A DNA stretch of 64,000 nt from assembly GCF_048771995.1 (NCBI RefSeq), contig NC_133036.1:16461001-16525000 (forward strand), written 5' to 3'. Each line of letters opens with the position of its first letter. Position 1 is the first letter of the stretch. Below, piece after piece: positions 49,301 to 61,300 of the stretch. Source of the stretch: Taeniopygia guttata (Eukaryota > Chordata > Aves > Passeriformes > Estrildidae). Position numbers and translations under genes: made by a program. The notes under the pieces are model-generated. The model searched no databases. It was not told the DNA's origin and worked only from the letters and a program-made list of their open reading frames with translations.

Positions 49301-52300
49301 TCAGCAGGGTGACAGGCAGGCACGGCTTGACTGTGTCCCTCACATGGCATTAGAAACACAAACACATTTACCCTGAGCACCGACTTCAATTTAAAATGGG
49401 GAATGCAACCTGAGTCCCCTGGGAGTGTTGGAAAATGTCAACCAACCCCCCAGCAGTGTCAGGGAAACATTCCTGATAAATACCTGGTGGAGCTGCTGCA
49501 GAGTTTCTGGCGTTGGGCACTGGGGGAGTTGTGCTGGCTCATCACTGGCTGGGTCTGCCCCTTGGTGCCTCAAATCTCACCTTTTTGCTTTCCTTCTCTG
49601 TCTTTTCCTCTCCCACTGTACTTTTTGCATCCCCACAAGCTGTTAATCCCTGTCCTCTGTAGTTGCTCAATGAAAGAAGTTGCAGCTGCTGCACTGCTGC
49701 TCCCTCAATGTCATCCCTGGGCTGCCTTTAGAACAGACCTGCTCCAGCCTGGATTAGGAAGGGCTGGATCAAACCATTTCTCAGTTCAGCGTGCCAGCAC
49801 CCACCCAGGGGCTGCATCCTGACCAGGAGCTGCTTGTGCAGGTGTCCCTCCCTCCTTACTGCAGGTCCATGTTCATAGTTATGTTGTTTTCCAGAGATGA
49901 GCCTTACCCACCTAAATCCAAACCTGAACCACCAAAGATGAAGAGAACCTATTCGGCTCTTTTGGAATCTCAATGGAGAGACTTCAGGATTAAAAGGAAG
50001 GAGGCAGCCAGAGCCCTGAAAGAAGGGCAGGATTTTAAACCATCTATAGGAGAAGAGGTAGATTTTCTTGTACACCTACTGCTTGTGTTGTCTCCCCAGC
50101 CTGCCACCAACAAGTCATGCTCATGCTGACCTCCCTTTTTGCTGCCCTGCTGTCCTGTGCCCTGACAGTGGGCTGGACAGCAGGGCCAGTGGCTGGGTAT
50201 GGGGTAAGTGGGAGGGAGAAGTAGGAGAGTTTTCCTTGGAGAAGCTCACTCAGATCCTACAGGCCTGTGTTGAGTGTGGGATTTTTTTGCCTTGTTTCCT
50301 TCACAATGTAAGATGAGGCTTTTATCTGCATCATCGTGGTAAGACCTCCAGCTTCCTTCCCAGAGCAAGCTGTGATGAGTCCTGATCTCCATGTACCCTT
50401 TTCCCAGCCCAGCCAGACTACCTGTTTCCAGGTGTCTGCTCTCACCCGAGAGCTGGTGTTGCACTGGTGGTCCTGAAGCTGTCTTACAAACTGAGATTTT
50501 GCAAAGTGGCTGTCTCTTCCTCCTAGCATAGAAAATGGCTTGTTTTTCAGGTGCCACCACAACCTTTTGAAGACCCTCACCTCCCACTAGAGTTGGAGGG
50601 ATTCAGGTACTTCGTGGACATCCCATACACTCGCCTCGAAGTGGAGGAGGTAAGAGGGAATCTGTCTCACTCGCCCATTGCCAGCGTGGCAAGCAGGGCT
50701 GTAGCTCCCAGTCCCACTGGTGGCCCCCAGCACTGCCCACAGAGGGGCCTCACGTCCCTCCAGGCCCATACAAAGTGCTGCTGAACCAACTGGGTGTTGG
50801 CGGGGCCGTGCAGGACATGCTGTAGGGCTGCCCAAGGACGCTGTGCAGCACCTATGGAGGGCATTGCTCCCCCTGGAACTCATCAGGTGGTCCATAGGGA
50901 ATTTTTGCAGGAGCTTTTGCTGTAGCACCTTGAGAAAGCAGCATTTAAAGCAGAGAGAGAGGGGAAGAGCCTCAGGAGTCAGAGGAGCTGGGCCGGAGTC
51001 CTCCACTCAGCTTCAAGAGCCCTCATTCTGAGTCTCCTCCTTCTCTAAAAGCAGTTCAGAAATGCTTTTTAAAGGCAAGTTGTGCATCAGAGAGAATTTC
51101 TACTGCCAGGAGACATCCCAGTTCACTGTAACGTAATGTATTAATTAATGGATTGATCCTTGAGTATGGGGGAAGATTTTCCCCGTGGTCCCACCACTGG
51201 TCAGTGGCATGGATGCAGGATGAGATTAGGGTGATTCTGGCTGTGTTTGGGGAATAGGCCCCTCCAGGTACAGCTGTACTTTGCTCCAAGATGCTCTTCT
51301 GCATCCTTTTCCATGCTCAACACCTCAATCCCTCCTGTCTTCCATCCAGGCTTTCAGTATCCTGCCACTGTCAGGTGTGCTGCAGCCAGGAGAAAGCCAG
51401 CAGGTCTCCTTCACCTACTTTGGCCACCTCAACACCATCTCTGATGTCACAGCGCTGTGCCACGTGGAGGGAGGCCCCACCTACGAGGTGGTGGTGACCG
51501 GGGAGGTCTCACATCTCACCTACTCCCTGAGCCTCCAGGAGATCAACTGTGGCTCTCAGGTACCACACATATTCCCTGGCACAGCTCCTTGCTTGGCACC
51601 ATGGCTAGCAGGTTCCTGCCCACCTCAATCCAGGGCTCCCTTCCCTTCCCAGCCCCTTTGCTGGCCCTGGGGCTTGGAAGTACAACCTTTGAGGGACACA
51701 TCTGGCATCCAAGCTGGTTTAAAATGGCCATCTCCAACCCTCTCCAAAATGTTGGGGGTGCCTCTTTTTCAGGGTACCTAACACTGCCTCCTGGGGCAGG
51801 CAGGGTCCCAGTGGGGATGCTCTGAGGGGCATGTCCCTGAGACATCCTTCTGCTGATCCATGCCTAAAGCCTGACCTCCACGGAGATGCTCTTGTCTAAA
51901 GCTCTTGCTTAATCCACACAACAGTCAAGGGAAGAAGTTGAGCTTCCAGTCACTACAGTTGGAGGGACTGTCCCAGAATAATTCCCACTTCACTCTTTTC
52001 CAGTTGAAAGCCCACAGATATTTCCAGCTGCTGGCCCTATCTGCGTTGCCCTGTGTGACTCCCTTGTTGAGTGTGTGTTGCTTGCCAATACTTGCATGCA
52101 GGTGCCTTTTCTCCTGCAATGCCTCAGTGCTGTCTCTGTTTCTCCTGGCTGTTGGTGACCCCTCAGAGTGCAGAGGGCCTGTGTCCCCCGGTTCATTTAT
52201 TGCTGGCCCTCACATGGTTGTTACCACACCGCTGTGTGCTGCCAGAGCTCCCTGGTCCTGTGCAGGTGCCCTGTGTCTGGGGGTTGCCCAGGTTCCCAAG

Positions 52301-55300
52301 TGCCCTTATCTCCTCCCTGGTCCCTGCTCCCATGATGTGTCTGCTTCCAAGCCCAGGAGAGAGGAAAGGGATTCCCAGCAGCAGGCCTGGGTCTGTAACT
52401 TCCTGCTCCTGTGCCTTCTCTCCAGATGTTTAATGAAATTGGTCACAGCACGGTCACCCTGTGGAACACCAGTCAAATCAAATTCAACTGGGTGCTAAAG
52501 CCCAGCGCTGCAGACCGGCATCTGCCTGGTGTGTTTCTGGTCAACCCCACCACTGTAAGTAGCACAAGTGACTGACCCCAGCCCTCTGCCAGGTGGCCCA
52601 GGAGAGTGTTAAAGGGAAAAAAAAGGGGAGGGGGTGGAAGGGGGAAAAAAGTCGGCGGGGAAAACCCCAAACACAGCCATGAGAGAGACAGGGCTGTAAG
52701 CAATTTCTGCTGGGGGCAGAGGAGGTCAAACAAAAGCTCTCCTGATCGACTCCCCCATGGCCTTGGCTGGTGGGTGGCTCTGCTGTCAGAGGCAGACACC
52801 AGCAGGAGGCACAAGTGTGTTGGTCGCTGTCCTGTCCTGCTGTAAGGGGAGTAGAGGAGAATTCTTTTTGATCGATTTCTCAGACAAAAAAAAAAGGCAC
52901 AAAACCAGCAAGTATTGTATCTGAAAACTGTTTATTGATAAAGAAAGGGCATGGTCCTGACCAGAGTGGGGATAGGAAAGAGAGCAGAGAGAGAAAAGAG
53001 AAGTGGAGACAATAAACAGAGGACAGGGACAGGGCGTTACCGCCAGAATGCTGGGCCACTCTGTCGGGTCCTGTTCAGCAGGTGGAGCATGTGCAGTTGT
53101 CCTAGTCCTGCTCATTTGTTACTTTTCAACACATCCAACAGGTTTCCATTTCTTCACTGGTTACTGCAACAGCTCTTCACCAACACTGATATCACAACAC
53201 AACATTCTCATTAAAAGAACTCTAGACTTCAGCAAAACTTCTTTTACAGAAGTCAGCATTATAAAACACATAGTATTTACAACTGTGAAAGCCAACACTG
53301 CAATATGTTTATCACAAAGGTGATGTGATCTGATGGTTGCTTCTAGATGAGAACCTGTCTCCTCAGCCTGTCTGTCCCCTGATTCCCCATCAAACACTCT
53401 GATGCATTCCCTCCCTCTTCTCCTGTCCCTGCAGGGCTCCATTGCACCTGGCAAGATGCAAGTGCTGGAATTCTCTTACATGCCAGGATTACCAGGAGCC
53501 TTCATCAGGACTTACCAACTTAAAGTGGGTCACCTGGACCCAGAAAATATCCTCCTGAAAGGAGAAGCATCCTTTCCCATGATCAGTGTGAACCTGCCCT
53601 GGAACATCAAAGGTGGGCACTGCCTGTCTGCCCCCAGGAAGGGCTCCTCTGGTTTTGTTCCCTATCATATGCCCATAGGGCAGTTCATGCTCACCTCCAC
53701 CAAGCCTGGAGGGTTGCAGGACTTCCAGACCAACTCAAGCCCTCTGGTTGCTTCATGAGTCTTGAGCAGAGGATCCCATGTGGGCTTTGTCCCAGGAACC
53801 ATCCTGCAGAGCTTGCCAGCACATCTGGCAGGGTCCTGAAGGATAATGGCTAGAGTGAAAGGCTTGAGAAAGCTGTAAGAGAGGCTGGCAGGGCTTCTGG
53901 CAGGGTTGGATTTGTGTGACATTGCAGGGGATGGGATTCACAGAGGAACAGCAGCATCCACTATCCATAGATGGCTTGAGGGATTTCTTTCTAGAAGAAA
54001 CCAGTGTTGGGAGGCAGGGACTTCCCAGTTTAAATGGGACTGGCACTTTGCTCACACTTCTCTTTGTGGATGTTTTCTTCCTTCAGAAAATGAAAAATAT
54101 GAGAAGACACTGAAACGGCTCATAACACACCGGCAAATATTCAATCAGTGGAATAAATCAGTTGTTCAGAAGAAGACTCGGAGGCCAAAGACTGAGACCT
54201 TGAAGTCTCAGACCCTGAAAACTCAGACCACTGAGAGTCAGACCTTGAAGACTCGGAATCCAAAGACTCAGGACCTGAAGCCCCACATCCCTCGCTCTGG
54301 CACTGTAGTAAGAGCAGCTGCAGCCCCTCCCCATGTCACCTGAGCCCCTTGCACCCCACAGCAGCTTACCAGCGCCCTGATGGCATCTGGGACCTCCTTG
54401 CCCAGCTACAACCTTGTGTCACCTCAGCATTACCCCTAGGGCTGCCACTCTGGTCATGGTCTCTTTTGGGGCTACAGCAGCTTCCTGGCTACCCCAGGGA
54501 CAGATCCTGAAAGCCATACTCCAGGGATGGAGTTGATGGTACTTTGAAGGAGATGCAGGTCATTGCTGGGGAATTTGTTGGTCCCAGCCCAAGCCCTGCC
54601 AGATTTACAGACCCAAACAGCGGCTGCCTGATTGCACCCTGGGGCTGTGCTGGAGGTGCTCATCTCCAAGAGGCACCAGCTTGGTCCCAGTTCCCTTTCA
54701 AAACAGTTTTTGTCCAAGCTGCCTTGGTACTGGCTGGGGGCAGGCAAGTATCTGGAGCTCTGGAATGTTCCTGGCTTGTCTGTCTGCCTGGGCAGATCAG
54801 CTTTGCTAACAGTGTCTGGGCAGGCAGGGATGCTGGAGTTACGTCCCTGGAGATGAGGTCCTGGCTAAGAGAGCAGGAGGTGTCACAGACACTGAGCAGC
54901 CAGACAGGAGGACCCCACACCCCCTCTCAACAAGAGCAGGGTGGGATCCTTTCTCAGGTGCAAGCTGGGCCTTGGGAAAGACCTTTGCTAATCAGCCACT
55001 GTCTTCCCTTTCCTCAGTCAAACTCTCAGATGCAGATAAAGATGATGAGGATGCTGATAGAGAAGCCTTTTCTGGAGTTGCAGAAAGCGCTTCCATCCCA
55101 TCCCCCGAAGAGAAGTTTCCCTGATGAGGAGCTGTGCCAGAGTCTTGGCAAGTGAGTAGGGCCTTCCAGCCCCATCTCCAGGTGTCCCGTGGGGAACACC
55201 CTGCCATGTCCCCTTCTCCTGAGTCCTTGTGTCTGCAGAGCTGGGAACAGCCTGGACTTCAGAAGGGGTCTGGTCCCGGTGGCTGTGACACGCTACATGG

Positions 55301-58300
55301 GAGCAGCAGGGTGTCCTCCCTTCCCCAGCACCACGCTGAGCTTTGGACTGCTCAGCTCCCCACAGGTGTGGGGTTCTGTCCCTAGAGCTGGGGGACCCAG
55401 TGCAGACCTTCAAGCCCTTCCAGACAGCATAAATTCTGTTCCTGCTGACTAGCTCTGATAGAGACAGCTCCCAGCTGATGTTGTGGTTCCAGCTAACAGA
55501 GCACACTAAACAAAAGGAGAAGGGAACTGCACATGTCAGCAAATCCTTTAAAACCCAAAGTCAGATGGCTTGAATCCTGGTGGGGTGGCAGAACTTATCT
55601 AAGTGACTTGGTCCATCCCTTTGCACCGTCATGATGCAGCACGAGCACGGGAGAGGCTTCAATTCAGGAAGAAGATGCTGTGCAGAGCAGATCATGTAGT
55701 CTGGTTGCAGAGCAGTGAAGATTTCCTGTGCAGGCAAACCTTATTCCTAGACCCCAAAGCAATTTCAAGCTCAGGCTGTACACCAGGCTAGGCAGTTCTA
55801 CTGAGACCAGTGGAGGCCCTTTGGACTCACCTATACTGGCTTTTCATGGCAGAGGAGCTGTGGCCAGTGTCCATTTTAAACTAATTTTATTTCCAGCTAC
55901 CATTAGTAGCTGCACTCCTCCTGACTTCCCAAAGTCATTGCCAGGTGGTCAGGCCATGGGTTTCATGGGCTTGAGCTGAGTTTTTACAGCAGTGAATAAA
56001 GAAATAGCCTCTGCATTTGTATCCTCTGTACACTTGGACAAGTAGCCATGCTTAAGGACGGTGGTTTAAGGACTATCCTTACTCCTCCTTGCAGAGCTGA
56101 GCTGTTTGAGTATGTCCTGGACATGGGCCCTGTCCTTAAGGGTTACACTGAGACATGCACTCTGAAGATGACCAACCCTGGGCAGATCCCAGTGTCCTTC
56201 CAGGTCGATGTATCTCTCCTGCAGGACACAGGTAAGCAGTGCTGGAGACACTTCCTGTGGCCTTGAAGGAGATGTCTCAGACAGATTAGCTTAAGCCACT
56301 GAACCTGGGGAGGTTTCTGAGCTTTTTCTTCTCAGTGGCCCTGCTGGGAGCTTTAGAGGCAGAACTCTCCTGGCCAGCCATGCCCAGGGACCTGGTCTGC
56401 CTGTGACTGCCCTAATGCTCCTGTGCAGAGGCCAGATGGGCTCATCGCCCTGGTCACCTCAGCATCTTCTGCCCTTGGCTCCCATGAGCAGCAAGTTTTG
56501 GGCACTCTGTGGGCTAGTTTTGCCAACCAGTGGGGTCTGCTGTGTTTTGGAAGTGCTTTGTTTGGAGTTCACACTGTCACAGCACTTGTATTCAGCCTTT
56601 ATTGAGGAAGCAGCCCGTGAGATCCTCAGGTGGATCAAAAGAGGCTTCCAAAAGAGGCCTTGAGGCAGGGCTGCACTTCATCACACAGTGGCTCACTGCG
56701 TTTGAGGGTTGTTCAGGTGCACTCTTAAGTTTTTGTCTAGGTCACAGCACGGCGTGGGGCTTTCCCCAGACCTCTCAGCCAGGACATCTGTAAGGCCGTA
56801 ACGTGCTTATACACATTTTGTGTTTTGTGCGTACATCAGCTGCTTTGTTGCTTCATCTGTTTGTTTTTTACTTCATCTGTTCAAGGTTTCAGTGTGGACC
56901 TGGGCCTGATGAGGTGCCTGCCCCCCGACCACACTGTGGTGCTTGAAGTGCACTTTGAAAGTGCCCACCAGCCCCAGGGTGACGTGGATGTGCTGCTGCC
57001 CATAGAGGTACCACAGCTCTTGGGGCAGGCAGCAGGCTGGGCACAGCAGCAGATGTCACCTGCACCCTCCACTGAATTCTCTGTCCTTCTCCAGGTGACA
57101 AACGGCCCCACATATAGCATCCGCCTCCATGCCACCGTGTCTGAACTGTCTCTCGAACTCTCCAGCAACAGACTGCACTTCTCTGACACCCTCATTGGGC
57201 AGTGCCAGGTTGAGACCATCCGACTCTACAACTGGTTCCGAGCACCCTGCAAATGGTTCATTACTGCCACCAAGCCTGTTCTGAAGGTAAAGCACAGGCA
57301 ACACTGAACACGTAACTTCTTGGTTGGGTTTTCTTTGTGACTCTTGCCCTTTCTGCTCCTGTGGCTGCCTGAGCACTTGGGTCTACAGCGCATTTGAGGA
57401 AGCTTCTGAGGGTCTGGATCAAGCCTGGTTTGCCGGGACCTGTTCCATTAGCTGATGCTTTGCTTTTCTGCCATCTTTGCCCATTCCTCCTCCTCTGAAG
57501 ACAGTAGTTCCCTATCTGCCTGCCCTGTCTCCAGCTCTGGGCTTTGGGGCCACACTTGGTTTGGCTGTGGGTGCTCTCAGCACCCTATCAGTGTCTCAGA
57601 GCATGAGGAGACCTCACACAGTTGTTTTCTGTGCCCAGATCAATCACCTCAAATACACGACACCAGCCGTACGTCAGAAGCGGCGGGTGCTGGAGGATGA
57701 GCCCTGTCCCTTTGAAGTGACGCCCTCCAGAGGAACCCTTGGTGCAGGAAAGTGGCAGAACTTGCAAGTCCAGTTTACACCCAAGGAGGAGGTGAGATTG
57801 GCAGGTGTCAGCCCAGGAAGCCTGTCTGGCAATCTGGAAATGAGGGCCTGGTGCAGAGGGTGTGGTATGAGCTCTGCCTTCACAGGGAGCTTTCTGCAAG
57901 GCCCATACTCAGCGTGGCTCAGTTCACCCCACAGAGCACTCCCATGAGATGTGCTTTGAAATGCCCACAGGGAGCTTGCACAGAGAGCACCAGGGCTGCC
58001 TCTCAGCATGTGTGGGGGGGTGTGCCCAACTCTCCTCAGCCTCCCCCTTGCCTGGCTGTATTTGCAGCTTCGACACTCAGTGCAGAGCAGCTGCCCACTC
58101 GCAGAGGATAATCCTGGAATGGCCAGTCAAGGCTCATCCTAGCAGGACTGACAGACAAAACAGCCACCACACACCTTCCTGAGCATGGTGGGACAGTCAC
58201 CTGTAGTGGTGTGCTGCCAGCAGTCCCTGGGGCTCTGGCCTGCCTGCACACTCCCAAAAGCAGTTTGCCTGTGGCTGCTGGGTCTCGGAAACTGGCAGTG

Positions 58301-61300
58301 TGTACCAGCATGGACACAAGTGCTTCTGTGCCCACAAACATCCCAGGGATCTTTTAATTGCTCAAGAGATGTAACCATCTTGTGTCTGGCTTTGACCAGA
58401 GCCAAACACTAAGCAGACAAGATGGCCCTTATTTGTGGCCAGCGAGAGCTGATTTGCCTCTCTCCTGGAGCTGGGGTTTGCCTGATGCAGCAGTGCCAGG
58501 ACAGTGTCTGGACACTGTAACCCCGAGGGCCCTTCCCATGAGCATTGCACTCCTGCATGACTAGGTGAAAACGCCTGACAGTCCATTGTACATGCATCTG
58601 CTACCAAATACCCAGTTACAGTGCACACCAGGATTCATCTCAGTTACTCAGACCCAGACTACTACAGATGCTGTAGTCCCTAGCAGCAGTAAATATCTGG
58701 TTTCCATTTACCTTGGAGGGATTGATAACACCCTGACCTTGGGGCAAGCATTGTTATATTTGGGGTCCTGTCACTTGGGACTTCATGGATGAGTTTTCTG
58801 CGCTTTCCTCTTTTCAGAGGTCTTACAAGAATGAGCTGAAGCTTAACATTTGTGGGAGCAGCAAACACTTAAAGCTGCACCTCTCAGGACAAGGTCTGGA
58901 GCCACGGTTGAAGTTCAACCCCCCAGCACTAAAGATGGGATGGATGCTGGTGGACAGCGATGGGCTGGAGGCCACAGTGGTGGTGAAGAACCCATGCGAC
59001 TTCCCCATTGAGTTTTACTCCCTGGATTTTGATGAGCAGTACCTTGAGGAGGAGAAGGTGAGAAGACAGGTCTGGTCCCCATGTGCATGCTGCCCAAGCT
59101 TCACAGCACTCCAGCATTCCCAGGCTTGTGCCAGGGAGATGGAGGCAATCCCCAGGGCAAAGCCAACTGTGCTGACATGCTCTGGGAGAACCTAAACTAA
59201 ATAGTTCATGTCGTTGGGAGGAAGGGAGGAGACAGAAAATGGGTTTGTTGAGTCTGTGTGATGAAAGGCAAGCAAAGGAATCTTATGTATGGTTTCTCTT
59301 CCCTACATACACAGATCCTGCGGGTGGCAGTGGGGTCCGAGTACCAAAAGAACTTTTTTATGCCTCCACGTGCCGTGGGTGAGACGCTGCCCCCAGAGGT
59401 GCTGGAGGACTATGAAGCACAGAGGAGGCTGAATGCTCAACAGGCAAATCTCAAGGCCAGAGCTGAGGCTGAGGCTGAAGCCATGGGCAAGGCAGCACCA
59501 GGTCAGAAAAACAGTGAGGGTTTGGCGGTGTCTGTTTTGACTGTGGTCACAGTGGGACTCCAGCCCATACACCCTAAACTCTCCTGTCACCTTGCTCTCC
59601 AGCATGCTTTTAGCAGCTGCCTGTTCCCCAGCTTGGTGCAGGAGCTCTTGGCTGAAGGGCTGTGGCATCCTCTACCAACCCTGAGTGTAGCCAAAGCAAG
59701 CTCCTATCTGCCTGCTATAAATTGGGGAAATAATCAGGATATTCCCTAGTGTCCCTTAGCCACAAAGACTAGGACTGGATGAGTTCCTCAGCCAGCAGGG
59801 CCAGGTCTAATATCACTGGCTCTTTTATATTTGCACCTTCCTAGCAACAAAAGAACAAGCTCATCTTGCTTTCACCAAGTCTCCTTTCCTGGGATCTGAG
59901 GGGATGGGGAGGATGGTGAAGATCAAAGGTAGGCAGGAGGCTGACTTTTCCCCCTGGTTTTGCACTGCAGCACATCACAGGACTCTCACATTCTGTCCTG
60001 AGTCCATGGTGAAAGGGTCTGGCAATCCTGTCTCTCGGGCTGTCATGCGCCACATGGGCATTGACCCGTCTTCAGAGGGGCAGCCCAGAGGGATTGTTGT
60101 CATCGTCCATGGGCCACCGCGGGCAGGTACGTCAGCTGCAGCCCAGGGCTGCAGGGAGAGGGCAGGCAGGAGGAACGCATCCTCGTGGGCCATGGTGCTT
60201 AAGGCAAAGTCCTCAGCTGAACAGGAGGTGGAGATGATCCTCTGGGCTCTAGAATTAAGAGCTTGCACCTGCCACGTTCCCTCCAGAAAGGTGTTCAATC
60301 CCGGCTCCGCTCTAGCTCCGGAGGGAGCGAGCAGGTTCCCCGAGCCCTCCGCTGGGCTACTCCGAGGGGAGGCTTTGGAGAGCTCGGGATGGATTCTTGG
60401 CGCCGAGGGCGACAGGAAGCGAGACCCACACGCGGATAAAGATGACACAAGAAGCGTCCTCCTTTGGGGGCAGAACGATCCTTTTATTCCCCTCAGGGTG
60501 AGGGAAAGACGAACGAGGATCCAGCTAACACTGAGTTGCCAACCAAAGAAGGCAAAGAGAAACTGTGTGACACAAGATTATATAGGGTGGGGGGGGCAGA
60601 GAGAACTCGGACCAATAGGGGAAAGGTGTGGGTGGCTCCCTGGGGAGGGGTTTGAGGTGAGGGGCAATAGAACAAAGGAATGGGAGGGGCCCTGGGCCTT
60701 CACCCAATCACTCGACGCCCTAAGTGGAAGTTTCTGGATCTTGGGGCGGGGCGCCGGGTGACTGGCAGGGCTCCTGGGTGGGGACAAGGGAGTGGTTTGG
60801 TGGGGTGATTGGGAGTGGTCAGGTGATGGACAAGGGTGGAAAGGCGGGAAGGGCTTGGGTAATACCAACTGGGGAAAAGGGAGGGGGGGTACATAAGACA
60901 TACTAATCATAAATTCAAATAAAACAAGAAAAACTGACCCGTACAACCGTAACGGAATTGGAACATAAAATAACGCACCACCACATGTACCCACACTCCA
61001 GCTGCCTCCCTCATGGCCTCCTCTGGAGGGACACTTGCTTTCCCACTGCCCTTTTAACTTTGAAATCTTGCTGGAGATTTTTCCAGGGCCTGTCCCTGCA
61101 ATGCCTCCTGTGCCAGTGTCACCAAGCATTCCCCTTTCTCTCTCAGGAAAGACAGAGGTAGCAGCAGGCCTGTGTCAGTACTATGATGCTGCTTACATGT
61201 CCATTGACACCGTGGTGAAAGAGGCCATGGCCAACGATGGGAGCCCAGCAGGGCTCAGTGCCCGCGAGCTCTGCACCGACGCTGCCATGGAGCCAAAAGG

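Noticed and set aside
52850-53160. LTR-like stretch with minus-strand AATAAA in intron 26
   Set aside because: No paired TG...CA ends or target duplication could be found, so it is only mentioned in the intron entry.
59904-60761. 285-codon open frame spanning exon 36 and the LTR-like block
   Set aside because: Only 59971-60126 is a HYDIN exon; the rest is intron and repeat read through by chance.
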